Assembly (NCBI GenBank): GCA_016213895.1
Contig: JACQZJ010000123.1
Coordinates: 1-46,830 of the forward strand
Direction: 5' to 3'
DNA length: 46,830 nucleotides
Source of the DNA: Planctomycetota bacterium
GTDB taxonomy: Bacteria > Planctomycetota > B15-G4 > JADJEK01
The notes beneath the pieces are model-generated. The model made no database searches and was not told where the DNA came from. It saw only the letters and a list, made by a program, of their open reading frames with translations. The translations under genes were made by a program, and so were the position numbers. This document shows positions 8,245-16,954 of this stretch, piece by piece (the first letter of the stretch is position 1; each line of letters starts with the position of its first letter).

Positions 8245-11001
8245 ATGTCCTGCCTGTCGGTCTCGTCGCGCGCCCTGCCGCGGATCGCGGCCGCCGCCGC
8301 CCTGTTGATTCCCGCCGCGACGGCCAGGGCCGGGGATCTGCACTACAGCCTCTCGCTGAACGAGCTGGAGATCACCGAGGGCTACCTGCCTCCCCTGCGA
8401 TATGCAGCCTGGCCGGTCCGCTACCTCTCCGACCCGGAGGCGCTGATGCTGCCGGCCGTGCTTCTCGATGGGCCGGGCGAGGCCTTCCTCGTCGACCTGC
8501 GCGGCGCGGGCGTGTGGAAGATCCAGTTCGCCGCGCGCGTTCCCCATGCGGAGGACGTCACTGGCCGGCTGGTCGTGCCGAGCACTGGCTCGGAGAAGCG
8601 CATCGACGTGCGCTTCCGCGTGCCGGCCAGCCGCGGCAGCGCGGATCCGCTCGCCTTCGGCAAGGTCATGGAGCTGCGCTGCCACTGCCTGGCGAAGCTG
8701 GCCATTCCCGGCGCAGGGTGGTTTCGCTGCAGCTCGCGCGGCGGTCTCGTCGAGAGAACCCCGCACCCGTCGAGCGACGGCACCGGACTGGACGCCACGC
8801 TCGCGCTTTTCACCGGCGCCCGGACCCTCGCCGAGCACCTGCAGCTCGATCACTTCCTCAGAGTGACCGATCAGGACGAGGAGACGGTCGCCCTCGACAC
8901 GATCGGGGGGATCGCCTTGCCGAGGCACGTGTGGAAGGACGAGGAGAGCGGCCCGCCGCCAGCCGCGGACCCCCTGGCGCGGCTCATCCCGGCAGACCAG
9001 CACGCGATCTTCTTCCCCAGCTGCCAGGCGCTGCTCTCCCTCATCGACGAGGCGCACTCGACCGGCACGCCCATCCTGCGGCTGTTGGAGGAAGCGGCCA
9101 TCGAGACGGACGCCCGCGGCCGCTACGAGAGGCAGCTTTGCCTCGAGCCGGACGAGCTGGCGCGGGAGATCGGGCCGCTGCTCGTGGACAGCGTGGCCGT
9201 CACCGGGTCCGATCCCTACTACCGCACCGGTTCGGACGTGGCCGTGCTGTTCGAGAGCGAGAAGGCCGCCGAGCTGGCCGCCTGGTTGGAAGCCCGGCAA
9301 CGCACCGCGGCCTCGTCCGCGCCCGGGGCCGAAACCCTCGCGGGCGAGACCAAGGGCGTGCCCTGGGTCTCGGTCCGCACGCCTGACCGCACGCTCTGCT
9401 CCTACCTGGCGCGCCAGGGAAGCGTGGTCCTGGTCACCAACTCGCTGGCGCAGGTCGAGGCGTTCGCCGGCGTCCTCGCTGGCAGCAGGCCGGCGCTCGA
9501 GAGCCTGCCCGAGTACCGCTACTTCCGCACCCGCTACGCGCGGGGCAGCCCGGAAGAGACCGCGCTGTTCGTGCTCTCGGACGCGACCATCCGCCGCTGG
9601 TTGGAGCCGCGCTGGCGCGTTGGAGCATCGCGCCGTATCCGCGCCGCGGCAGGGCTGGCCCACGAGCGTGCCCGCCAGGTCGAGCGGCTCGGGCTCGCCG
9701 CCGCGGACGCGCCGCCGGAGGACTCCGCGCTGGCAGCCCAGTACGGCAACCTGGCGTTCATCACCCCGGTCGCGGAGTTGTCCGTGGAGCGCGCCACCCT
9801 GGAGGAGGTGGCGGCCTACGAGAGGTTCCGCGTCGCGTACGAAGGACGGCGGTGGACGTCCTTCGATCCCATCGCCGTGCGCCTGTCGCTGGCCGAGGAC
9901 GGCCTCGACAGCGACGTGACGGTGATCCCGTTGAGCCGGACCTCGGACCTGCAGCAGCTTCGGCAGCTCTGCGGCAGCGCGAGCATCGCCGCCGGCGCCG
10001 GGGATCCCCATCCCGGGACCATCCTGCACGTCGCGCATGCCCTGAACCTGTTCTGGCGCGGCAGCAGCCTGAGGTTCTCCTCGTTGCTCACGGGTAGCCT
10101 GGCCGAGATGGCGCTGCGGCGCGGGCCTTTGCGGTATCCGGTGTCGATGCTCTGGGACATCCTGCCGTCGTCAAAAAGCCAGGCCATCGTCTGGGTCGGC
10201 AACTGTCTCTCCCTCTACCTGGACGCCGATCCGCTCTGGGAGGAGCTCAGCCGGGCCGCCGACCTGGAGGACTTCATCGAGGAGCACTTCAGCCGCCTGC
10301 CGTTGGCCTTGACGCTCGAGGTGAAGGACGCGGAACAAGCCGCGCGCGCCCTGGCGGCCGCGCAGGCGTCCTGGACCAAGGGGGGCTCGCGGAGCTTCCG
10401 CACCGACACCGTGACCTGGCGCGGGATCGAGGCCGTGCGGCGCACCGAGACGCAGGAGGCGCACCGCAGGCGCGCCGCGCCCGACGACTGGAGCCCGCTC
10501 ACGCTCTTTTGCGCCGTGCTCCCCGGCCGCCTCGTCATCACGCCGTGCGAGGCCGTGCTTCACTCCGCGATCGACCGGGCGCTCAGCCCCGGGGCGGTCG
10601 ACGCTCCTTCCTGGCAAGGGCAGAGCGTGGCGCTGCGTCTCGAGCGCGAGGTGCTCGACGCCGTCCAGGCCTTCCTGGGCGAATGGGAGGAGGAGGAGCG
10701 GCAGAAGGCCTCGTGGCGCAACCTCCCCATCCTCAACGAGTGGAGGCGGCTGTTCCCCGACCAGGATCCTGTCCTGGTCCACAGGCGCCTCTTCGACGAG
10801 GAGCTGGTCTGCCCGGGCGGCGGCGCGTACGTCTGGAGCGAGGAGTGGCGCACGATGGAGTCCACGGCGTACGGCTGCCCGCTCGCGCCGCGCCAGGAAC
10901 CGCGCCTGCCCTCGGTGCTCGACGCCGTCGAGACCGTGGAGGCGGGCATCACGTTCGAAGGCGACGGCCTGCGCGCCAAGCTCCGGATCAGGCGCCGGTA
11001 G
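8245..11001 (+). CDS. Large secreted DUF3352-like protein
   Basis: The start at 8245 follows a GGGAGG site and gives a signal peptide (residues about 10-30, ending TARA). The 918-residue product is not clearly recognised, but its middle follows the pattern of DUF3352-type proteins. The pattern runs LIPADQHAIFF near 250, GPLLVDSVAVTG near 310, GSDVAVLFESEKAAELAAWLEA near 330, GSVVLVTNSLAQVEAFAGV near 390 and LPEYRYFRTRYARG near 420. A second half appears to repeat this logic (FCAVLPGRLVITPCEAVLHSAIDRAL near 775). No catalytic residues are evident. Its 3' end is 8 bases from the convergent Rieske oxygenase gene. Confidence 0.7.
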   Translation: MSCLSVSSRALPRIAAAAALLIPAATARAGDLHYSLSLNELEITEGYLPPLRYAAWPVRYLSDPEALMLPAVLLDGPGEAFLVDLRGAGVWKIQFAARVPHAEDVTGRLVVPSTGSEKRIDVRFRVPASRGSADPLAFGKVMELRCHCLAKLAIPGAGWFRCSSRGGLVERTPHPSSDGTGLDATLALFTGARTLAEHLQLDHFLRVTDQDEETVALDTIGGIALPRHVWKDEESGPPPAADPLARLIPADQHAIFFPSCQALLSLIDEAHSTGTPILRLLEEAAIETDARGRYERQLCLEPDELAREIGPLLVDSVAVTGSDPYYRTGSDVAVLFESEKAAELAAWLEARQRTAASSAPGAETLAGETKGVPWVSVRTPDRTLCSYLARQGSVVLVTNSLAQVEAFAGVLAGSRPALESLPEYRYFRTRYARGSPEETALFVLSDATIRRWLEPRWRVGASRRIRAAAGLAHERARQVERLGLAAADAPPEDSALAAQYGNLAFITPVAELSVERATLEEVAAYERFRVAYEGRRWTSFDPIAVRLSLAEDGLDSDVTVIPLSRTSDLQQLRQLCGSASIAAGAGDPHPGTILHVAHALNLFWRGSSLRFSSLLTGSLAEMALRRGPLRYPVSMLWDILPSSKSQAIVWVGNCLSLYLDADPLWEELSRAADLEDFIEEHFSRLPLALTLEVKDAEQAARALAAAQASWTKGGSRSFRTDTVTWRGIEAVRRTETQEAHRRRAAPDDWSPLTLFCAVLPGRLVITPCEAVLHSAIDRALSPGAVDAPSWQGQSVALRLEREVLDAVQAFLGEWEEEERQKASWRNLPILNEWRRLFPDQDPVLVHRRLFDEELVCPGGGAYVWSEEWRTMESTAYGCPLAPRQEPRLPSVLDAVETVEAGITFEGDGLRAKLRIRRR

Positions 11002-11009
11002 CCGCGCCT

Positions 11010-12116
11010 TCAGCGCGCGCCGCGGCCTCCCGCCATCCAGCCGGCCAGCAGGCGGTGGAAGTGATGCACGCACTTCTCCGAGGCGGGGGAGTAGCGCCCG
11101 CCGCGGTACAGGCGGGACTCCACCCCCTGCTGCACGCTCCGGATCACCACCGCGTCCTCCTCGGCGGTGCGGCGCAGAGCCTCGAGCGTGCCCGGCGGGC
11201 GCAGCTCCGTTGCGGCGGCGAACGACCTGAAGCAGACGCGCGTGCGCCGCTGGCCGGCGGGCTGCAGCGCGTGCAGGGCGAGGCCCCAGGGATAGATGGT
11301 CAGGAAGGTCGCCGGGAACAGCCAGAAGTGATACGCGGCAATGCGCTCCCCGCGATCAGGATGCCCTTCCGGCAGGTCGAAGACGGGATCGCCCTCCGAG
11401 CCGGGATCGGTCTGCAGCGCGCCGTGCTCCCAGAGCTCGGTGCGCGGCGAGGGCAGAATGCTCCTTCCGGAAAACGGCGAGTGGATGTGCGGAGTATGCA
11501 GCCCCTCCAAGCCGTTCTCGCAGCACAAGACCCAGTTCGCCTCGATCTCCAAGTCGTATCCCGCTTCCGGCTCGAAGGTCCACTCGCCGTACCGGGTGCC
11601 GGCGACGCGCTGTTCGACGCGCGCGACCACCTCGTCCGCGCCCACCGCGGGCGCGAGGCTCGCGAACACCAGGCCGCGCCAGGCGGCGATCGGGATCCTC
11701 GGCAGGTAGTCCTTCTCCGAGGGGAACTTCTCCGCCTCCTCGAAGCCTGGCATGAAGGCGAAGGTCCCGTCCAGGTGGAAGCGGCGGCCGTGGTAGCCGC
11801 AGCGCAGCGAGTCCAGGGTCCACTCCCCATCCACGATCAGGTTGCCGCGATGCGTGCACACGTTCGACAGGCAGTGCAGATCGGCCTGCGCGTCCCTGAC
11901 CAGGAGGAGAGGCTCGTCCAGGCAGCCCGGAAGGAGCGTCACGGGACGGGCCTTGCCCGGCTCGTCCAAGCCGAAGGCGTGCGAGAAGTAGTGCCACGTC
12001 CGGGAGAACACGCTCTTCTTCTGGGCGTCGTAGACCTTGGCGTCGCAGTAGAGCGACGCGGCCGGCGTGTGCGCCCGCCTGATGTCCTCGTCCACTTCGA
12101 ATCGGGGCCTCACCAT
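11010..12116 (-). CDS. Rieske [2Fe-2S] aromatic-ring-hydroxylating-type oxygenase, alpha subunit
   Basis: The 368-residue product has both hallmarks of the Rieske non-heme iron oxygenase family. The Rieske cluster motif is C87-T-H89 with C106-G-Y-H109. The mononuclear iron site is E204-G-L-H207 followed by H212 (GLHTPHIH), with an acidic residue near 319-321 in AEEDAVVI, followed by the family's VQQGVESRLY segment. Such enzymes hydroxylate or demethylate small organic substrates using electrons from a separate reductase. No reductase or ferredoxin is encoded nearby. The enzyme is cytoplasmic (no signal). Its ATG overlaps the stop of the CAP-domain gene (TGATG) behind a GGAGGG site, so translation is coupled. 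The substrate is unknown. Confidence 0.92.
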   Translation of the reverse strand: MVRPRFEVDEDIRRAHTPAASLYCDAKVYDAQKKSVFSRTWHYFSHAFGLDEPGKARPVTLLPGCLDEPLLLVRDAQADLHCLSNVCTHRGNLIVDGEWTLDSLRCGYHGRRFHLDGTFAFMPGFEEAEKFPSEKDYLPRIPIAAWRGLVFASLAPAVGADEVVARVEQRVAGTRYGEWTFEPEAGYDLEIEANWVLCCENGLEGLHTPHIHSPFSGRSILPSPRTELWEHGALQTDPGSEGDPVFDLPEGHPDRGERIAAYHFWLFPATFLTIYPWGLALHALQPAGQRRTRVCFRSFAAATELRPPGTLEALRRTAEEDAVVIRSVQQGVESRLYRGGRYSPASEKCVHHFHRLLAGWMAGGRGAR

Positions 12117-13900
12117 CACTTCCCTCCGGGCGCGACCGGGGTCTGTCCCTGGCACCACTTTTCCCACTCGTCGACCACCCTGACCCGCTCCGCGACCGGG
12201 AGATCCCAGGCGTAGCCGAAGTCCCGGCCGAAGAGGGAAAGCGCCTTGCGGTGCGCGTCGATGCGCGTGTTGAGATCGTCGCTGCGCAAGCCCTTGAAGA
12301 GCGCCGGCACGCCCGCGGCGTCGCCCAGGCGCCAGAGGGCCGCGGCCGCGGCGTGCGCAACGTAGAAGCTCCGGTCGCCGAGCAACCCGGCGAGCGCGCC
12401 GGCCGCCTCGGTCGCGCCGAGCCGGGCGAGGGCGTCGCACGCCTCCGCGCGCACCTCGGACGCGCCGTCCTTCAGGGCCGAGACCAAAAGCGGCACGGCC
12501 TTGCGGTCGCCGGTCTGCTCGATGACGCGCAGCGCCGCGAGCCGCGTCTCGGCCGCCTCCGCGCCGAGCCACTTGCCGGCCTCGGCCAGCGCCTCGGCCG
12601 CGCCCTGGTCGCGCAGGACCGCGAGGAGCTGCTCCTCCGGCGTCACCCAGAGGCCGTCCTTGCGCACGTGGCCGAGAAGGAGGTGCGCCTTCCGGTGCTG
12701 CGCGTCGAGCGCGACGACCTCCTCGAGCAGCTTCCTCCCCTCGTCGCGCATGTCGTTCTTCAGGCACCAGCGCGCCAGCGCGAAGCGCGTTTCGACGTCT
12801 CCCGGCTGCAGGCTCTCCGCGCGTTTCAAGTAGAGGAGCCGGGGAGCGTCGCCCTGGCGCTTGCCCCTGAGCGAGTCCGCCGACCCGGCCATCAGCGTCC
12901 AGTGGTGTCCGCGCGCGCCGCCCTGGCCGACCGAGTGGCCGATGCCCACCTGGGCCGCGCCCGCGCCGACCAGCAGGCGGTGGTGGCCGGAGGAGTTGTA
13001 CCAGCCGTCGAACGCGTCCTGGGCATCGCCCGAAACCGCGCAGTTCTCGCCCACGCCGCCGCCAAACCCCTCCCGCGCGGCGCGCATCTGCGGTGTCCTG
13101 TTCTCCGAGACCGGCGACTCGTGCGCGAAGTAGCCCAGGTCCTGCATCTCCTGGCTGTGCTTGCGGCAGGCGACCACCAGGCGGTCGTCCATCTCCAGGC
13201 ACCTCAGCCCGAGCATGACGCGGTAATCGTTAAGGATGCGCACGAAGCGGCGCTCCTCGTCGCTGGCCGTGGACGCGCAGGTGGCGTTGTACTCGTACAG
13301 CTCCTCGATCTTCTTCTGCTCCGGCCTGGAGTAGGCGAGCGACATGCCGTCGAACACCTCGTTCAGGTCCTCATACGCCCCCTTCAGGTCCTCCTCGTAC
13401 CAGTTGGGGCTCCTGCCGGCCCGCTTCAGGTAGCGGGCGGCCTCGCGCACGTAGTACAGGGCGTTGTTGACCTCGGGGACTTTCTCGATGAACAGGCGCC
13501 CCGCCCCAAGCCAGAGCTGGCGCAGCGCCGCGACCGCGCTGTCCACCCGCGGCTGTCCCACCGCGCCGTGCGCGTCGTCCGGGTAGGCGTTTCCGTCGTT
13601 GATGATGCGCAGAGCCTCCTTGCGCGCCTCCTTGATGTCGGCCGCGAGCTGGCGGCGGAAGGCCGCGGCCGCGTCCGAGCGCGCGAAGGCCAGGAAGTCG
13701 GCGCGCGCCTTCTCCTCGGCGTCCCGCAGGATGGGCTCGAGCACGCGGATCCCCTCCGGCCCGAGCGCAAGCAGCCGGTCGTACGCCGCGAGGCGCACCG
13801 GGGAGCTCTTGCTGCGGGCGTCGCGGGCGAGGGCCGCGAGGTCGGCGTCCCCGGCGGCAGGGGCCGCGAGCAGGCAGAGAAGCGCGAGCGTCGAGATCAT
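12116..13900 (-). CDS. Secreted CAP (SCP/PR1) domain protein with TPR and HEAT repeats
   Basis: The 594-residue product begins with a signal peptide (MISTLALLCLLAAPAAG). Residues 30-210 are helical. Residues 215-340 form a CAP domain: ILNDYR, GYFAHESP (256-263), GENC (284-287), WYNSSGHH (300-307) and a VGIG strand follow the CAP order, with His residues placed as in the usual cavity. Residues 355-410 look like one or two TPR units and 450-550 are HEAT repeats. CAP proteins of bacteria are extracellular, with poorly known activities. Coupling to a cytoplasmic Rieske oxygenase is unexpected. A TAAGAT -10-like element lies upstream (13948-13953). Confidence 0.88.
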   Translation of the reverse strand: MISTLALLCLLAAPAAGDADLAALARDARSKSSPVRLAAYDRLLALGPEGIRVLEPILRDAEEKARADFLAFARSDAAAAFRRQLAADIKEARKEALRIINDGNAYPDDAHGAVGQPRVDSAVAALRQLWLGAGRLFIEKVPEVNNALYYVREAARYLKRAGRSPNWYEEDLKGAYEDLNEVFDGMSLAYSRPEQKKIEELYEYNATCASTASDEERRFVRILNDYRVMLGLRCLEMDDRLVVACRKHSQEMQDLGYFAHESPVSENRTPQMRAAREGFGGGVGENCAVSGDAQDAFDGWYNSSGHHRLLVGAGAAQVGIGHSVGQGGARGHHWTLMAGSADSLRGKRQGDAPRLLYLKRAESLQPGDVETRFALARWCLKNDMRDEGRKLLEEVVALDAQHRKAHLLLGHVRKDGLWVTPEEQLLAVLRDQGAAEALAEAGKWLGAEAAETRLAALRVIEQTGDRKAVPLLVSALKDGASEVRAEACDALARLGATEAAGALAGLLGDRSFYVAHAAAAALWRLGDAAGVPALFKGLRSDDLNTRIDAHRKALSLFGRDFGYAWDLPVAERVRVVDEWEKWCQGQTPVAPGGK

Positions 13901-13947
13901 CTGGGGAAGTGGAGTCCGTTCTCCAGAGCAGCGGCCAGGCGCCGCCC

Positions 13948-13953
13948 ATCTTA
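13948..13953 (-). promoter_or_regulatory. Candidate -10 element TAAGAT
   Basis: Minus-strand GGTAAGATGG lies 47 bases upstream of the ATG at 13900, within the 105-base gap that separates this operon from the divergent GH2 gene. No clear -35 is visible. Confidence 0.2.
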
Positions 13954-14005
13954 CCGCGGCGCGCGGCTGTGGTGCTCGCGTCCCTCCAGCGCTAGAACGG
14001 TGCCC

Positions 14006-16954
14006 ATGCTGCACATCCTCCTTCTCCCCCTGCTCGCTCTCTTCCCCGGAAACCGCGCCGAGCTCTCTCTCGATGGCGCCTGGGAGATCACCAGCGATGA
14101 TCCAGTCACGCCCCAGGCGGCCTGGCGCCCGATCGAGGTGCCTTCCTCGTTCGAGACGGCGCTTGGCGTGCGCTTCGACGGCGTGGCGACCTATCGGCGC
14201 GCCTTCACCATCCCCGAGGACTTCGCCGGCCAGCGCCTCGTGCTGCACTTCGACGCGATCGCCACCGAGGCGCACGTCTGGCTCAACGACGAGCTGGTCG
14301 GCACGCACCTCGGCGGCTGGACCGCCTTCCGCATGGACGTCACCGCCGCTGCAAGGCGCGGCGCGGAGAACCGCCTCTTGGTGATGGTCGACGAGAAGGT
14401 CGGCCACAACACGCAGGGCTTCCTGCCGATCATCGCCCCGCACTTCGGCGGCATCTGGCAGTCCGTGCACCTGCTCGGCCTCTCCGACCCGTGGATCAAC
14501 GACATTGCGGCCCTGGCCGCGGGCGACGCCGAGAACGGCACGCTGCTGCTCGAGGCGCCGCTCGTGGGCGACGCGACCGGCTGCCGGCTCGAGGCCGAGG
14601 CGACGATCGGCGAGCAGCGCTTCAGCGCGACGCTGGAAGGCGGCCGCCGCGCCCTGCACGTCGAGGGATTCGAGCCGTGGGACGTCGGCCGGCCGAACCT
14701 CTACCCGGTGCTGTTCCGCCTGTTCGACCCCGCGGGCCAGGAGATCGACTCCTTCCAGACCTCGGCCGCCTTCCGCAGCGCGCACACGGACGGGCGGCGC
14801 CTGCTCTTGAACGGCCGGCCGCTCAGCGTGCGCGGCATGCTGGAGTGGGGCTACTACGCGCCGCTCCTCGCTCCCGCCCCGCCCGAGGAGCAGATGCGCC
14901 GCGAGATCGCCGAGTGCCGGGCGCGCGGCTTCAACCTGGTGAAGTTCTGCCTGTGGCTGCCGCCGCGACGCATCCTGCGCCTCTTCGACGAGGCCGGCAT
15001 GCTCGCCTGGCTGGAGTACCCGACCTGGCACCCGAACTTCGACGAGGCGCACCGCGCCGACCTGGTGCGCGAGTTCGAGGAGTTCTACGCCCACGACCGC
15101 AACCACCCGTCCGTGCTGCTGCGCAGCCTGACCTGCGAGACCGGCCCGTCCGCGTCCCTCGAGGTCATCCAGGACCTCTACGACCGCGCGCACGCGCGCG
15201 TGCCCGGCGCCCTGGTCGTGGACGACTCCTCGTGGATCTCGTGGAACCGCGTGTTCGACTTCTACGACGATCACCCCTACGGCAACAACGACACCTGGCC
15301 GGCGGAGCTGGACGCGCTCAACCGCTACATCGACGAGCGCGAACAGAAGCCCCTGATGCTGGGCGAGGCGATCAGCGCCGACACCTGGCCGGACCTGCTG
15401 GCGCTCGCCGAGGCGGCCGCCCTCAGGGAATGGTGGGTCCCCATCCACTTCCGCTCGCAGGCGGCCTGGGAGGCTGCGCTGGCGGCGCGCTCCGGCGGCG
15501 CGACCGCGGCCGCGCTCACCCCCCACTCGCTGCGCTTCGGCCTGAACCAGCGCAAGGACCAGATCGAGGCCTTCCGCCTCATCGTCCCGGACGGAGGCTA
15601 CGTGGTGTCCGTGGCGCGCGACGTGACCGTGGCGAGCATGGGGCTTTCCGACCACCTGAACCGCTGGAAGTGGGCTCCAAGGGACTGGACCTGGCAGGGC
15701 GACACCATGCTGCTGCTCGGGCGCGGCACGCCGCGCTCCTGCGCCTCGGGCGGGACGCTCGAGCTGCCGGTCTTCGCCGCCCATCACGGCTTGGAGCCGA
15801 TCGAGGCCGGCGCGCTGCACTGGACCTGCGGCGGCGCGGACGGCGCGCTGCCGCATCCGGAGCTGGCGCGCGGCACGGTCACGGAAATCGGCACGATCGT
15901 GCTGCGCGCGCCGGAGGTCGAGGCGCCCGCAGGCGTCACGCTGCGCGTCGGGCTCGACGACTGGCGCATCGCCAACGAGTGGACCCTCTGGATCGTGCCC
16001 GGGGCCGCGGGCGAGGAAGACGACGGCGTGATCGTGGCCGAGGCGCTCACGCCCGAGCTGCTCGGAAAGCTCGCGGCCGGGGCGAGGGTCCTGCACCTCG
16101 CCGGCGGCGCGCCCGGCTCCTTCGTGGTGAGGCCGCTCTGGTTCCTGCGCGGCTCGGTCTGGTACCCGCCCCACCCGTTGCTCGAGGTCGCGCCGCCCGA
16201 CTTCTTCACCGACCTCGTGGTCAAGGACCTGCATCCGCCCGGACTCCTGCCCATTCACGTCGTCGCCGGGCAGGTCGACCCGATCGTCCCCTTCTGGGAA
16301 ACGCACGACATCAAGGAGGTGCGCGACTGGGCCATGGTGTTCGAGACCGGCGTGGGCAAGGGACGGCTCCTGGTCTCGGCGCTGCGCCACGAGGGCGCAG
16401 CCGGCCGCTACCTGGTCGCGCTCTTCCGCCGCCACCTCGCCGCAGGCCCCGCGCCGCGAAGCGCCCTCTCGCCCGAGACCGTGGCGGCGATCGGCGATCG
16501 CCTGGTGGCGCGCACCATGGATCTCACCGCCCGCGAGTGGCAGTTCCGGCCCGACGCAGAGGAGGGCGCGGAAGTCCCGTGGGTTCCCCTGCGCGTGGGA
16601 CAGAGCTGGGAGGGACAGGGCTTCGGCGCGCTCGACGGCTGGGCCACCTACTGCCTCGAGGTCGACCTGCCGGCGGACTGGGGCGGGGAGCCGCTCTACC
16701 TCAACTTCGAGGGAGTGGACGACGCGTTCGAGGTGTTCTTCGACGGCGCGAAGAAGGGCGCCGGCGGCGACATCGAGAAGCGACTGACCGCCTTCGACAC
16801 GGCCTCGGCCCACCTGCTCGGCGAGGCGGTGGCGGCCGGAAGCCACGCCATCGAGGTGCGCGTCTTCGACTGGTACGGGGCCGGAGGCATCCACCGCCCG
16901 GTGAGCCTGTCCACGCGGCCGCTCGGGCCCGCGGCCGACTTCATCCAGAGGTAG
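14006..16954 (+). CDS. Secreted glycoside hydrolase family 2-type protein
   Basis: The 982-residue product has a signal peptide and the GH2 order. The N-terminal jelly roll (20-160) carries SLDGAWEI, ATYRRAFTIP and AHVWLNDELVGTHLGGWTAF. An immunoglobulin-like domain follows, then a TIM barrel from about 265 (RLLLNGRPLSVRG, then RGFNLVKFCLWLPPRRILRLFDEAGML). The usual acid/base Asn-Glu is here Cys377-Glu378 (HPSVLLRSLTCETG); Glu454 in PLMLGEAIS is the likely nucleophile. Residues about 870-975 form a second lectin-like sandwich (YLNFEGVDDAFEVFFDG). GH2 enzymes release beta-linked sugars; the substrate is unknown. Its last 14 bases overlap the convergent DUF1848 gene. A GTG two codons upstream is an alternative start. 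Confidence 0.88.
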   Translation: MLHILLLPLLALFPGNRAELSLDGAWEITSDDPVTPQAAWRPIEVPSSFETALGVRFDGVATYRRAFTIPEDFAGQRLVLHFDAIATEAHVWLNDELVGTHLGGWTAFRMDVTAAARRGAENRLLVMVDEKVGHNTQGFLPIIAPHFGGIWQSVHLLGLSDPWINDIAALAAGDAENGTLLLEAPLVGDATGCRLEAEATIGEQRFSATLEGGRRALHVEGFEPWDVGRPNLYPVLFRLFDPAGQEIDSFQTSAAFRSAHTDGRRLLLNGRPLSVRGMLEWGYYAPLLAPAPPEEQMRREIAECRARGFNLVKFCLWLPPRRILRLFDEAGMLAWLEYPTWHPNFDEAHRADLVREFEEFYAHDRNHPSVLLRSLTCETGPSASLEVIQDLYDRAHARVPGALVVDDSSWISWNRVFDFYDDHPYGNNDTWPAELDALNRYIDEREQKPLMLGEAISADTWPDLLALAEAAALREWWVPIHFRSQAAWEAALAARSGGATAAALTPHSLRFGLNQRKDQIEAFRLIVPDGGYVVSVARDVTVASMGLSDHLNRWKWAPRDWTWQGDTMLLLGRGTPRSCASGGTLELPVFAAHHGLEPIEAGALHWTCGGADGALPHPELARGTVTEIGTIVLRAPEVEAPAGVTLRVGLDDWRIANEWTLWIVPGAAGEEDDGVIVAEALTPELLGKLAAGARVLHLAGGAPGSFVVRPLWFLRGSVWYPPHPLLEVAPPDFFTDLVVKDLHPPGLLPIHVVAGQVDPIVPFWETHDIKEVRDWAMVFETGVGKGRLLVSALRHEGAAGRYLVALFRRHLAAGPAPRSALSPETVAAIGDRLVARTMDLTAREWQFRPDAEEGAEVPWVPLRVGQSWEGQGFGALDGWATYCLEVDLPADWGGEPLYLNFEGVDDAFEVFFDGAKKGAGGDIEKRLTAFDTASAHLLGEAVAAGSHAIEVRVFDWYGAGGIHRPVSLSTRPLGPAADFIQR

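Noticed and set aside
12116-16894. A single reverse-strand frame of nearly 1600 codons covering the CAP gene and all of the GH2 gene
   Set aside because: Only the part up to 13900 encodes a recognisable protein with its own signal peptide. The upstream part is the antisense of the GH2 gene and reads as low-complexity Arg/Ala/Val/Gln text; it is an artefact of GC-rich codon bias.
12251-16954. A forward frame of over 1500 codons
   Set aside because: Only 14006-16954 encodes a real protein (GH2). The first 580 codons are antisense to the CAP-domain gene.
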